From: Paenibacillus flagellatus
Lineage (GTDB): Bacteria > Bacillota > Bacilli > Paenibacillales > NBRC-103111
Reading direction: 5' to 3'
Assembly: GCF_003217775.1 (NCBI RefSeq)
Contig: NZ_QJVJ01000015.1
Coordinates: 98,181 to 162,180, forward strand
DNA: 64,000 bases
Shown here: positions 42,104-51,682 of the stretch, in pieces
Numbering within the stretch: position 1 is the stretch's first letter
Layout: every line of letters begins with the position of its first letter
The notes under the pieces: generated by a model
Database searches by the model: none
The model's input: the letters and a program-made list of their open reading frames with translations, nothing else
Told to the model about the DNA's origin: nothing
Program-made: the position numbers and the translations under genes

Positions 42104-43903
42104 GTGGTCGATGGGTGGATCAAGGCCGGGACGGTGGAGGAGCTGCGCCGGGAGGGCGCCAAGGTGATCAAGGGCGGCATCGCCGTCTTCGCTCGCGAGG
42201 AAGGCGTGTTCGCGCTGGACAATCGATGCCCGCATATGGGCTTCCCGCTCCATATGGGCAGCTTGTGCGACGGGATGCTGACATGCCATTGGCATCACGC
42301 GCGGTTCGACGTCTGCACGGGCGGTACGCTCGACTTGTGGGCGGACGACGTGCCGGCGCACGAGGTGAAGCTCGAAGGGGACGTCGTCTGGGTCAATCCG
42401 AAGCCGGCGCGGGCGGGAGGAGCCGAGAGGCACGTCCGGCGCCTTAGGGAAGGGCTGGAGCAGAACTTGTCGCTCGTCATCGCCAAGTCGGTCGTCGCGC
42501 TGCTCGAGGCCGGCGTCCCGGAGCGGGACATCGTCCGGATCGGCGTCGAGTTCGGCACGGCGAACCGGTCGGACGGCTGGGGCTCCGGCTTGACGGTGCT
42601 GACCGCGATGGCGAACGTGCTGCCGAAGCTGGACGGCTACGGCCGGATGCTCGCCCTGTTCCACGGGCTGCGCCGGGTCGCCTCCGATTGCGCGGGGCGT
42701 CCGCCGCTGTTCCGGCCGGAGCCGCTGCCGGACGGCGGGCGCGACCCGGCCCGGCTCGCCGCCTGGTATCGTCAATGCGTCGAGGTGCGCGACGCCACGG
42801 GAGCCGGCCGGGTGCTGCTGACGGCGATCCGCCAAGGCTTCGAGCCGCCCGCGCTGGCGGAGATGATGCTGGCCGCGGCGACGGACCATTTTTATCTCGA
42901 CGGCGGCCATACGTTCGATTTCCATAACAAGGCGTTCGAAATGATCGAGCTGCTCGGCGGGGACGCGGCGGATACGGAGCGTATTTTGACGTCGCTGGTC
43001 CCGCTGCTGCGCAATCCGTCCCGCAGCGAGGAGAGCCACAGCTGGCGGCACCCGGTCGATCTGGTCGAGCCGGTCCGCCGGGCGATCGGCGAATTGGAGC
43101 GTCACGGCATCGGAGTCGGCGGGGCGGTGACGGCTTCGGCTACAGCTACGGCTGCGGCCGGGCAGCCGTACGGGTTCGACGCGGAGCGCTTCGTGTCGCT
43201 GCTGCTCGGCGACGAGCCGCTCGAGACGATCCGGGCGATGACGGAGGCGCTGCTCGGCGGCGTGCCGCCCGCCGCTCTCGGCAAGCTGACCGCCTATGCC
43301 GCCGCCGAACGGGTGAGCCGGTTCCATACGCAAAACGAATTCAGCGACTGGATCGGCGTGCTTCATACGTTCACCCACGCGCATGCGGTCCATGTGCGGC
43401 TCCGCCAAGGCGGCAGCGGGCCGGAGGTGCGGGCGCTGTACCATGCCGCGGTCGCCATTTACTTGGACCGGTTCCTGAACATTCCGCCGGCCCCGAAGCC
43501 GAAGCCGGAGCAGTACGGCGGCCGGGGGTATACGACGGATACCGGCGAACTGCTCGCGCTGCTCGACCGGCGGCAGCAGGTCGCCGAGGCGGCCGATTGG
43601 GCTTCGCATTATATGGACGCGGGCGGCGACGCGGCGAAGCTGTTCAATGCGCTCGGCCATGCGCTGCTCCGCGAGGATGCGGACTTCCATACGTTCCAGA
43701 TGGTCGAGGCGGCGCTCGCCGAGTACGATCTGTGGGCGGAGGAGGACGACGGACCGCCGCTACGGGAGCGCGCGAAGCGCACGATGGTGCTGGCGCTCGT
43801 CCGGTATGTGGCGGCCCATGCGCCGACGGCGCGGGAAATCCCGCACACCGCCCGCATCGCCTGGCGGCTGCAGCGCGGCGAGAAGTTGTTCGAAGAGGAA
43901 TGA
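42104..43903 (+). CDS. Rieske [2Fe-2S] protein with a large helical C-terminal domain
   Basis: The protein has 599 residues. Residues 1-100 are a Rieske ferredoxin domain with ligands Cys42-x-His44 and Cys61-x2-His64 (CPHMGFPLHMGSLCD; CHWHHARFD). The remaining 500 residues are mostly helical, with His-rich segments (YLDGGHTFDFHNKAFEMIEL; FTHAHAVH) that could bind metal or substrate. It is not the catalytic domain of ring-hydroxylating oxygenases, whose 2-His-1-carboxylate motif I do not see. CGGAGGTGG supports the GTG start. It stands alone between the phosphotransferase and a terminator. Confidence 0.85.
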   Translation: MVDGWIKAGTVEELRREGAKVIKGGIAVFAREEGVFALDNRCPHMGFPLHMGSLCDGMLTCHWHHARFDVCTGGTLDLWADDVPAHEVKLEGDVVWVNPKPARAGGAERHVRRLREGLEQNLSLVIAKSVVALLEAGVPERDIVRIGVEFGTANRSDGWGSGLTVLTAMANVLPKLDGYGRMLALFHGLRRVASDCAGRPPLFRPEPLPDGGRDPARLAAWYRQCVEVRDATGAGRVLLTAIRQGFEPPALAEMMLAAATDHFYLDGGHTFDFHNKAFEMIELLGGDAADTERILTSLVPLLRNPSRSEESHSWRHPVDLVEPVRRAIGELERHGIGVGGAVTASATATAAAGQPYGFDAERFVSLLLGDEPLETIRAMTEALLGGVPPAALGKLTAYAAAERVSRFHTQNEFSDWIGVLHTFTHAHAVHVRLRQGGSGPEVRALYHAAVAIYLDRFLNIPPAPKPKPEQYGGRGYTTDTGELLALLDRRQQVAEAADWASHYMDAGGDAAKLFNALGHALLREDADFHTFQMVEAALAEYDLWAEEDDGPPLRERAKRTMVLALVRYVAAHAPTAREIPHTARIAWRLQRGEKLFEEE

Positions 43904-43951
43904 CGTCTCGCATCGGCCATGGCGGATATGCTGCAATAACGAACATACGGG

Positions 43952-43994
43952 AAAGGCAAACGGATCGCATCGGGCGGACCGTTTGCCTTTTTGT
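43952..43994 (+). terminator. Intrinsic terminator
   Basis: AAAGGCAAACGG / CCGTTTGCCTTT (43952-43963 / 43979-43990) with a T-run. Confidence 0.87.
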
Positions 43995-44092
43995 CTTTGT
44001 TCGACCGGCGTGTTAGGCGTCTTCCTCCGGGTATGCTACAATATCCGCGAAACCGTTCGCCTGTCGAACGAACCAAGAAGGAGGCGCCGCTC

Positions 44093-45096
44093 ATGCTGCG
44101 TTTGGGCGTATTGGACCAGAGCCCGGTCATGCCGGGGGAAAGCTCCGCGGACGCGCTGCACGATACGATAAGGCTGGCCAAGCGGGCCGACGAGCTCGGC
44201 TACGCCCGGTACTGGGTGTCCGAGCATCACGATTCGCCGTCGCTCGCCGGGTCGTCGCCGGAGGTGCTCATGGCGGCGATCGGAGCGCATACGAGCCGTA
44301 TCCGGATCGGTTCCGCCGGCGTGCTGCTGCCCCATTACAGCCCGTATAAGGTCGCGGAACATTTCCGCGTGCTCGAAGGGCTGTACCCGGGGCGCATCGA
44401 CCTCGGCATCGGCCGGGCGCCGGGCGGGATGCCCGCGGCGACGCGGGCGCTCCGCTACGGCAGGCCGCCCGAGACGGCGGAAGCGTTCGTCGAGGCGCTG
44501 ACGGAGCTCGCCGGCTACTTGCGGCCGGAGGAAGGCGAGGCCGGAACGGACGAACGGCCGCCCAAGCTCCGCGCCACGCCGCTCGTCCCGACGAGTCCGG
44601 ACATATGGCTGCTCGGCTCGAGCGACTACAGCGCGGCCCGCGCGTCGGAGCTGGGCGCGGCGTTTTCGTTTGCGCACTTCATTAATGGCGAAGGCGGCCA
44701 AGAGGCGGTTCGCCGCTACTTCCGCGACTTTAGGCCGGGACCGCTCGGCAGCGAGCCGCGCGCGAACGTCTGCGTCATGGTCTTGTGTGCAGACTCCGAC
44801 GAGGAGGCCGACCTGCTGGCCGCTCCGCTCGACTTGAAGCTGCTGCTCCTCGAACGAGGCCAATTCGGACGCACCGTGACGCAGCGGGAGGCATTGGACT
44901 ATCCGTACACGGACGAAGAGCGGCTGCGCATTCGCCATAACCGGAAACGGATGATCGTGGGGGGCCCGCGCGGGTGAAGGAAGGCTTGCTTCGCTTCGCC
45001 GAATCGTACGGCGTCGGAGAAATCGTCGTCAATACGATTACGCCCGACTTCGCTTCGCGGCTGCGCTCCTACGAGCTGGTGGCCGGCTTGTTTTGA
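44093..45096 (+). pseudogene. Luciferase-like flavin monooxygenase, frameshifted near the 3' end
   Basis: The frame from ATG 44093 (AAGGAGG upstream) encodes an LLM-class protein: LGVLDQSPVMPGESSADALH, YWVSEHHDSPSLAGSSPEVL, GGMPAATRALR. It stops at 44977. The expected C-terminus continues in another frame from about 44962 to a TGA at 45094-45096, reading RVKEGLLRFAESYGVGEIVV, then NTITPDFASRLRSYE. Adding one G to the run GGGGGG at 44959-44964 would restore one frame of about 335 codons. So either a real one-base deletion or a sequence error in a homopolymer. Intact relatives are FMN-dependent oxidoreductases of unknown substrate. Confidence 0.85.
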
Positions 45097-45182
45097 CCGG
45101 CCCCGCTTTGCCGGTCTCCGGTGCGACCGGCGGCCGCGGGTTCTGCCGCACAACGAGCTCGCGAAAAACATTTCGACTTATA

Positions 45183-45211
45183 TTGACACCATACGACATC
45201 TATCCCATAAT
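45183..45211 (+). promoter_or_regulatory. Promoter of the GGDEF-EAL leader transcript
   Basis: TTGACA (45183-45188), 17 bp, CATAAT (45206-45211), nearly consensus. The start would be about 45218, some 200 nt before the coding region. Confidence 0.75.
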
Positions 45212-45217
45212 AAAAAT

Positions 45218-45374
45218 AGGTAAAATATCCTTGTGTATAAGCGTTCGGATGGTGAAAGACGATAGAGGCCATCCTGCCGCAAGGCGGCGCCGCCAAGCTG
45301 CGGACCCGCCCGGCCCCCGGGACCGATTTGACGGCCGGGCTCCCGAACGCCCCGTCCTTTGGGGGCGGGCCTTG
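45218..45374 (+). promoter_or_regulatory. Structured 5' leader of the GGDEF-EAL gene, riboswitch candidate
   Basis: A long stem GCGTTCGG / CCGAACGC (45241-45248 / 45343-45350) encloses three hairpins: ATGG / CCAT (45249-45252 / 45269-45272), CCGC / GCGG (45277-45280 / 45300-45303) around a self-complementary GGCGGCGCCGCC, and GCCCGGCC / GGCCGGGC (45308-45315 / 45333-45340) with a 17-nt loop. A terminator follows at once. It does not fit the c-di-GMP class I consensus or any other riboswitch I know. Confidence 0.55.
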
Positions 45375-45395
45375 CCGCATTCGTGCGGTTTTTTT
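45375..45395 (+). terminator. Terminator inside the GGDEF-EAL leader
   Basis: CCGCA-TTCG-TGCGG followed by T7. It lies 29 bp before the start codon and after a strong promoter, so it is an attenuator rather than the end of another gene. Confidence 0.82.
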
Positions 45396-45423
45396 GTTAT
45401 CCGACGAGACGGAAGGGGCGGTG

Positions 45424-47730
45424 TTGAAGCTGGACAAGCCAATGCGCGACGGCATGATCCGATTCTTTATCCGGCTGGCGGCGGTGAGCCTGCTCGCCAC
45501 GATCGCGCACGATCTCCTCCTGCACCGGCTGCCGTTTCTTCGCGGGAGCGGCCATATGGTCGGAGGAGCGCTTCATTTCGCGATTATGCTGCTGTTCTCC
45601 GCCCCCATCGTACTTGTACATATCCGGCATATGAGAGAAAGCCGGGAGAAAGAGCGGGAAGCCTACGAGCGGCTGAAAGGGAGCGAGACGCTGTACAAAC
45701 GTCTCGTCGAAACGATGTCCGATGCGGTGCTGATTCATGCCGACGGCGTCGTCGTCTATGCCAACCCGGCCACGTTCCGGATGGTCGGCGCCGACCGGGA
45801 GGAGCAGCTGCTCGGCTGTCCGGTGCTGGACTTCGTCCCGGACAGCTTCGCGGAGTCGATCCGGGAACGGATGCACAGGCTGTATCGCGGCGAAACGCTC
45901 CCGGCAACGGAGCTCCAGTACGTGAGGCTCGACGGCTCGTGCCAGGACATGCATTTGGCCGATACGCCCATCGAATGGAAGGGCCGCCCCGCCGGCATCG
46001 CCGTCGTTCGCAACGTGACCGACCGCAACCGGACGCGGCAGGCGTACGAGCGGATCCAGAGCCAGCTGTCCAACTTGATCGACAACGTCGACGTCGGGCT
46101 CTGGTCGGTCGATCAGGTGGAGAACCGGGTGCTGTTCGCCTCCTCGGCCGTCGAGCGATTGTACGGGACACCCGTGGAGCAGTTGGTGGCGCAGCGCGGC
46201 AAGTGGCTGGAATTCATTCACCCGGACGATGTGGATCGCGTATTGGCCGTTCAACCCGAGCTGGAGAAAGGCCGGACCGTCCGGCACCAATACCGCCTCG
46301 TGGCCGGCGATACCGGCGACATTCGTCATGTCGAGGACCGGACGATACCGGTGCTGGACGAATGCGGCCGCGTGACGCGGCTCGACGGCGTCATTATCGA
46401 TATTACCGATCGGGTCGAATTCGAGCGCAAGCTGGAACGCGCCGCATACCGCGACGAGCTGACGGGGTTGTGGAACCGCAGGGCGTTCCACGACCGGCTG
46501 CAGGACGAAATTCGCGAAGCCGAACGGCTCGGGCGGAAGCTGGCCGTCGTCTACATGGACCTGGACAAGTTCAAAAAAATCAATGACTCGCTCGGCCATT
46601 ATGCCGGCGACCGGTTTTTGCGCGAAGCGACCGACCGTCTCACCGTTGCGCTCGGCGACAAGGACGTGGCGGCCCGTATGGGGGGAGACGAGTTTACGGC
46701 CGTTCTCCGGGAGGCGGAAGACCGCGGGGCGATCGTCGAGACGCTGGAACGGATGCGGCGGCTGTTCCGGGAGCCGTACAAGCTGGACGGGTACGACTTC
46801 TACGTCGGCGTCAGCATGGGAGTCTCGATTTACCCGGACGATTCGGAGGACGGGACCAACCTGCTGAACTACGCCGATTCCGCCCTTCTGTTCGCCAAAA
46901 AAACGAGGGGCGGGTACCGGTTCTTCGAAAAGACGATGTCGCTCTCCGCGGTCGAAGGCGTCATTCTCGAAACCGATTTGCGCAAGGCGCTCGAGCAGGG
47001 CGAGTTCGAGCTCCATTACCAGCCGCAGTACGAGGTTCGGGGAGCCGGTAAGCTGGTCGGCGCCGAGGCGCTCATCCGCTGGAATCACCCGCAGCTCGGG
47101 CAAATTCCGCCGGCCAAGTTCATCCCGCTTGCCGAGGAGACCGGATTGATCGAACCGATCGGCGAATGGGTCATCCGCGAAGTTTGCTTGCGCTTGAACG
47201 AGTGGAAGGCGAAAGGATGGGCGTTGCCGATCGCGGCCAATTTGTCGGTCAGCCAGTTCCGGAGCGGGACCTTGGTCGACCGGATTCGGGGCATCCTGGA
47301 TGAGACGGGCGCCGACCCCGGCTTGCTGGAGCTGGAAATTACCGAAAGCATGGCGATGGACGCCGGGCAGGCGTATACGGTACTTCACGAGCTGAGCCGC
47401 CTCGGGGTGCAGATCAGCATCGACGACTTCGGCACCGGCTACAGCTCGATGGCGTATTTGAACAAATTCCCGATTCACCGGCTCAAGATCGACCGGTCGT
47501 TCATCGACGGCATCGACCGCAACGGGGATAACGCCGCCATCGTATCGGCGATCGCGACGCTCGGCCACCATTTGAACATGAACATCGTCGCCGAAGGCGT
47601 CGAGACGCGGGAGCAGGTCGAGCTGCTGAACCGGATCGGCTGCGACGTCGCTCAAGGGTACTACTTCAGCAAGCCGCTGCCGCTTGACCGCTTCGAGGCG
47701 CTGGCGGGCAAGGCGGCTTGGGACAAGTAG
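45424..47730 (+). CDS. PAS-GGDEF-EAL protein (c-di-GMP synthesis and breakdown)
   Basis: The protein has about 768 residues. Two membrane helices lie at the N-terminus (about 10-30 and 40-62), then two PAS domains (about 80-200 and 210-330). A GGDEF domain follows (about 340-500, intact MGGDEF near 419-424, LDKFKKINDSLGH), then an EAL domain (about 515-760). EAL catalytic motifs are complete: AEALIRW, NLSVSQF, ELEITES, IDDFGTGYSS, LKIDRSFI, EGVET. So both diguanylate cyclase and phosphodiesterase activities are possible. The start is TTG 45424 or GTG 45421 behind GGAAGGGG; the open frame before it contains the terminator and is not translated. Confidence 0.93.
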   Translation: MKLDKPMRDGMIRFFIRLAAVSLLATIAHDLLLHRLPFLRGSGHMVGGALHFAIMLLFSAPIVLVHIRHMRESREKEREAYERLKGSETLYKRLVETMSDAVLIHADGVVVYANPATFRMVGADREEQLLGCPVLDFVPDSFAESIRERMHRLYRGETLPATELQYVRLDGSCQDMHLADTPIEWKGRPAGIAVVRNVTDRNRTRQAYERIQSQLSNLIDNVDVGLWSVDQVENRVLFASSAVERLYGTPVEQLVAQRGKWLEFIHPDDVDRVLAVQPELEKGRTVRHQYRLVAGDTGDIRHVEDRTIPVLDECGRVTRLDGVIIDITDRVEFERKLERAAYRDELTGLWNRRAFHDRLQDEIREAERLGRKLAVVYMDLDKFKKINDSLGHYAGDRFLREATDRLTVALGDKDVAARMGGDEFTAVLREAEDRGAIVETLERMRRLFREPYKLDGYDFYVGVSMGVSIYPDDSEDGTNLLNYADSALLFAKKTRGGYRFFEKTMSLSAVEGVILETDLRKALEQGEFELHYQPQYEVRGAGKLVGAEALIRWNHPQLGQIPPAKFIPLAEETGLIEPIGEWVIREVCLRLNEWKAKGWALPIAANLSVSQFRSGTLVDRIRGILDETGADPGLLELEITESMAMDAGQAYTVLHELSRLGVQISIDDFGTGYSSMAYLNKFPIHRLKIDRSFIDGIDRNGDNAAIVSAIATLGHHLNMNIVAEGVETREQVELLNRIGCDVAQGYYFSKPLPLDRFEALAGKAAWDK

Positions 47731-48155
47731 CGCGCTCCCCGTTTATGAAAAGACAAAACACCGGGCCGGTTCCCGACCTCGTTTCGGAGGACCGGCTCCC
47801 TTCCTCAACGATACGCCCCAAACCATCATGCAGCCCCTGCAAGCCGACGGGTAACGTGTCGTCGATTTTCGGCAGCGCATGGATCGTCGGCCTTTTCCCA
47901 AAGCAATGCCGCTCCACTCCCCGTATGCCTTTTACAAAATACCCCTCCCACGCTCTCTCATGTCCATAGTCGGGACTTTGCTGCGACATTCCTCCATTCG
48001 GTTGGTTCAGCCGGACAGGAAGAGGAGCCGATCGGACAATCGCTCCGGTACCGTTTTTGGTACGCTGGCGGCCGCTCTCCGTTTTCTTGTTGTTGGCGAT
48101 GACAATAGGTGATATTTTTAAGGAAAATCGAATTTCCGGAATATGAGGCCCGCTG
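47731..48155 (+). other. Gap without gene
   Basis: About 425 bp. A hairpin GCCGGT / ACCGGC with an inner CCTC / GAGG lies at about 47764-47803, perhaps the end of the GGDEF-EAL transcript although the T-run is poor. Open frames on both strands lack ribosome sites and family resemblance. A possible promoter for the next gene lies in the AT-rich last 60 bp. Confidence 0.5.
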
Positions 48156-50285
48156 ATGAAAAACGTTCTGTTGTCGATGACGCTGCTGCTCGTCCTGGCC
48201 TGCGCCTTGCCGGCTGTCCGGTCGTCCGCCTCCGAAAGGCATCCGGCCTCGCCGGGAACGATCGACTTGACCGGCTGGGACGCCGGGAGGGACGGAACGC
48301 TGGAGCTGAAGGGCGAATGGGAGATGTACTGGAGCCGGCTCCTCGCGCCGGAGCAGCTTCGGAGCGTCGCGCCCTCGGAAGCGCTGCACGTCCCGGTGCC
48401 CGGTCAATGGGGCGAATACCGGCCGAACGGCGAGCCGCTGCCGAACGAAGGCTACGCCACTTACCGGCTGACCGTCCTGCTGCCGGACGACGTCGGACGC
48501 GAGACGCTCGCCCTGTACGTCCGCAGCGTCGCCACCGCATACCGCCTCTGGGTGAACGGCGAGCCGCTCGCCGCGAACGGCGTCGTCGGAACGGCGCGCG
48601 AGGAGATGGTCCCCGCCAATTACCCCAAAACCGTCTCGTTCGTTCCGCGTCCCGGGCCGAACGAAATCGTAGTGCAGGTCTCCAACTTCGTGCAGCGCAA
48701 GGGCGGCCTGTGGGAGGCGATCCGGCTCGGCGAGTCCGGGCAGATCGCCCGCGAGCGGGGGATGCGGATCGGCTCCGAGATGTTCATCGTCGGCGCCATG
48801 CTCGTCATGGGGCTGTATCATGTCGGGCTTTACGCGTTTCGCCGCCAAGAGCGCTCCCCGCTGTACTTCGGCGTCATGTGCCTGGCGCTCGCGGCGCGAA
48901 CGCTCGTGCTGGGCGAGACGCTGGTGCCGTACTGGTTCCCGTCCGTTCCTTGGGAGCTGGCGGTCAAGGCCGAATATGCGTCCGTCTGCGTCGGCTTTAC
49001 GGCGCTTGTCCTGTTCATCCGCAACGAGTACGTGCGCAAGCCCCGCAACGGCGTGTTAACGGCCTACCTCGCCGTTCAGGCGTCCGTGGTCGCGCTCGTC
49101 TTGACGACGCCGGCCCGCGTGTACACTCTTATCATGCTGCCGTACCAGCTGGCGGTAGTCGTTCCGGTATTGGCGTACACGATGTACGTCTACGTACGGG
49201 CGTGGATTCGCAAGCAGGAAGGGTCGGCCGTCAATATGGCCGGCTTCGTCGGCTTCGGGGCGTCGGTGGCGGGCGACATTTTGTTCTACAACCGGATCGT
49301 CGCCGTCGGCACGATTATCCCTTACGGCATCCTGCTGTTTCTGTTTACGCAATCGGTTCGTTTGTCGTTGACCTTCGCCCGAACGTCCCGCCGGGCGGAG
49401 GCGCTGTCCGTCCAGCTGCAAGCGGCGAACGATACGCTGGAGCGGAAAATCGCGGAACGGACCGCCGAGCTCCGCCGGACGAACGGGGAGCTGGAGCGGG
49501 CGAACGACGAGCTGTCCCGGATGCAGACGGTCCGGAGGCGGCTGCTGTCCGACATTTCCCACGAGCTCGGTACGCCGATTACCTCCATCAAGGGCTACTC
49601 GGCGGCGATGATGGAAGGCGTCATAACGGACGACTACGGCAAGTACGCCCGTCGCATTTACGAGCGGACCGCGCTGATGGAGCGGCTCATCGACGATTTG
49701 ACCGAGCTGACGAAGCTCGAGACGGGGCAAATCGCGTTCGATTACAAGGAAGTGGAGGCGGCTTCGTTTTTCCGTCTGCTGTACCGCAAGTACGAGCCGG
49801 AGCTTCCCGGCGACTCGTACGACTACGGCTGGGAGGAGACGGCCGTCGGGCCCGGCGAAGCCGATTCGGCGATCGTGAAGCTGGACCCGATCCGGATCGA
49901 GCAGGTCGTGTCGAACATGATGTCGAACGCGTGTAAATATACGCCCGCGGGCGGGCGCATCCGCATGCGGCTCGAGTTGCGATGGGGCGGACCGGGCCAG
50001 GGAGCGGGCGAGGCGGTCGTGTCCGTCATCGATTCGGGACCGGGCATACCGGAGAGGGAGGCCGAGCTCATCTTCGACCGGTTTTACCGGGTGCAGCGAA
50101 CGGGGGCGGCTTCGGCCGCCGGCAACGGCCTGGGGCTCGCCATATGCAAAGAAATCGTGGGGCGCCACGGCGGGCGTATCGGCGTCGACAGCAAGCCCGG
50201 GGAAGGAAGCCGATTTTACTTCGCGCTGCCGATCCGGGAGAGCGCCGTGCCGATGGCGGCCCCGTACGGCCGGAAGGAGGCGTGA
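48156..50285 (+). CDS. 7TMR-DISM sensor histidine kinase
   Basis: The 709-residue protein has a signal peptide (LLSMTLLLVLACALPAV). An extracellular 7TMR-DISM sensing domain follows (about 30-200; WEMYWSRLLAPEQL, GYATYRLTVLLPDD, YRLWVNGEPLAANG), a beta-jelly-roll that often binds carbohydrate-like ligands. Seven membrane helices come next (about 205-405), a coiled coil, an H-box (LLSDISHELGTPITSIKGYS) and a HATPase domain (MMSNACKYTPAGGRI; NGLGLAICKEIVGRHGG). It partners the OmpR-type regulator encoded 3 bp downstream. Confidence 0.94.
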   Translation: MKNVLLSMTLLLVLACALPAVRSSASERHPASPGTIDLTGWDAGRDGTLELKGEWEMYWSRLLAPEQLRSVAPSEALHVPVPGQWGEYRPNGEPLPNEGYATYRLTVLLPDDVGRETLALYVRSVATAYRLWVNGEPLAANGVVGTAREEMVPANYPKTVSFVPRPGPNEIVVQVSNFVQRKGGLWEAIRLGESGQIARERGMRIGSEMFIVGAMLVMGLYHVGLYAFRRQERSPLYFGVMCLALAARTLVLGETLVPYWFPSVPWELAVKAEYASVCVGFTALVLFIRNEYVRKPRNGVLTAYLAVQASVVALVLTTPARVYTLIMLPYQLAVVVPVLAYTMYVYVRAWIRKQEGSAVNMAGFVGFGASVAGDILFYNRIVAVGTIIPYGILLFLFTQSVRLSLTFARTSRRAEALSVQLQAANDTLERKIAERTAELRRTNGELERANDELSRMQTVRRRLLSDISHELGTPITSIKGYSAAMMEGVITDDYGKYARRIYERTALMERLIDDLTELTKLETGQIAFDYKEVEAASFFRLLYRKYEPELPGDSYDYGWEETAVGPGEADSAIVKLDPIRIEQVVSNMMSNACKYTPAGGRIRMRLELRWGGPGQGAGEAVVSVIDSGPGIPEREAELIFDRFYRVQRTGAASAAGNGLGLAICKEIVGRHGGRIGVDSKPGEGSRFYFALPIRESAVPMAAPYGRKEA

Positions 50286-50288
50286 GAC

Positions 50289-51020
50289 ATGGCAGGAACC
50301 GTTCTGGTAGTAGAGGACGACGCCGACATCGGCGAAATCGTGGCGTTGTACTTGCGAAAGGAAGGCTTCTCGGTCGAGCTGGCGCCGGATGCGGGGACGG
50401 CGCTGGCGTCGTTCGCCCGCTCCGCGCCCGATCTCGTCCTGACGGACATTTTGCTCCCGGATACGGAGGGGACGGAGCTCGTCCGACGCATTCGCGAAAG
50501 GTCGGACGTGCCGGTCATTTTCATGAGCTGCAAACGGGAGGCGCAGGACGTCATCGACGGCCTCGAGCTCGGAGGCGACGACTATATTACGAAGCCGTTC
50601 GAGCCGAGCGTCGTCGTCGCCCGCGTCAAAGCCCACATCCGTCGCGCGCGGGGCCGTACGGCCGACGTCAAGCCGCCGGAGCCGGTATGGAAGGACCGCC
50701 GGCTCAAGATCGACCCGGTCAGCTGCGACGTGCGGGTGCGGGGGGAGCCGGTGACGCTGTTCGCCAAGGAACGGCAGCTGCTGCTGTTTTTGGCCGAACG
50801 GCCGAACCAAGTGTTCAGCGTGGAGCAGCTGTACGAGCAGGTTTGGGGATGGGACAAGCAAAGCGACATGCGCACCGTCTTCGTTCATATTCGCACGCTC
50901 CGCAAAAAAATCGAGCCGGACCCGGCCTCCCCGCGGTATATCCAAACCGTTCGGGGATTCGGCTACAAGTTTTGCTGGGCCGAGCCGACGGACGGCGGTG
51001 CCGCTACAAGCGGGGCATGA
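50289..51020 (+). CDS. OmpR-family response regulator
   Basis: The 243-residue protein has a receiver with Asp53 (LVLTDILLPDTEG) and Lys in DDYITKPF, then a winged-helix output domain (about 140-232; LFAKERQLLLFLAERPNQVF, MRTVFVHIRTLRKKIEPDPA). GGAAGGAGG before the ATG lies within the last codons of the kinase gene. Targets are not visible. Confidence 0.94.
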   Translation: MAGTVLVVEDDADIGEIVALYLRKEGFSVELAPDAGTALASFARSAPDLVLTDILLPDTEGTELVRRIRERSDVPVIFMSCKREAQDVIDGLELGGDDYITKPFEPSVVVARVKAHIRRARGRTADVKPPEPVWKDRRLKIDPVSCDVRVRGEPVTLFAKERQLLLFLAERPNQVFSVEQLYEQVWGWDKQSDMRTVFVHIRTLRKKIEPDPASPRYIQTVRGFGYKFCWAEPTDGGAATSGA

Positions 51021-51145
51021 CCGGACCGCAGGACGATTGACAAGGCGGTAACGCGAATGATACCATATGGGTCAATGCACCATCATGATTTCCGGGTCAT
51101 TTCCGATCTTTGAAAACTCGATAAGTACGAAAGGACTGGGTGGAT

Positions 51146-51454
51146 ATGAAGCACGTTATCCGGCAGTTTCCCAACCTCGCGTTCACGGAGGAGGCCTGGG
51201 CCGCATCGGTCGGCGGCCGCGGTCTCGCCTCGGAGGATCGGCTCGGCATGTTCCGCGCCTTGATCGCCCTCGATCGGTTCGGCTTGGACGAATCGTTCGT
51301 AAGCGGTCTTTCCGAGACGCCGGACGGCGGCATCGAGCTGGCGTTTCGCGGGAAGTCCCGCAAAACGTGGGCTTTTCGAGCCGTCGCGGACGCGGGCGCC
51401 CCTTCGAAATTCGTCATCGTTCGGTTTTATGAGAAACCGGACGGCGACGCGTGA
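51146..51454 (+). CDS. Hypothetical protein, 102 aa
   Basis: Starts MKHVIRQFPNLAFTEEAWAA, soluble, compact alpha/beta composition (TWAFRAVADAGAPSKFVIVR). Family not recognised. AAAGGA is 10 bp before ATG 51146; the GTG at 51140 is too near. Composition matches the backbone, unlike the AT-rich genes that follow. Confidence 0.65.
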   Translation: MKHVIRQFPNLAFTEEAWAASVGGRGLASEDRLGMFRALIALDRFGLDESFVSGLSETPDGGIELAFRGKSRKTWAFRAVADAGAPSKFVIVRFYEKPDGDA

Positions 51455-51682
51455 CGGATAAGGGCGGGGAGACGATGGGTAGGGATCGGGAGGCGTTGGC
51501 AGGGTGCGCCCCCCGGTCGGGAATCCCACGGTCCGACCTATCGTACGATCGAGTGAACGGGAACGGAAATTCGCATACGGCTAACAATCGGAGGAAAAGG
51601 AGAGGATGGATGGGAGGAAGCAGCGCGTACGCGTCCTAAACGATCGACGGAAAGCAAGGCAAGGCGAAAGGAGAACAACATC

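Noticed and set aside
45218..45374. c-di-GMP class I riboswitch
   Set aside because: The conserved GGGCAAACC / GGGACGCAAAGCC-like parts are absent.
47666..47989. Minus-strand gene of 107 aa after the GGDEF-EAL gene
   Set aside because: No ribosome site and no family resemblance; part of it covers the end of the GGDEF-EAL gene.
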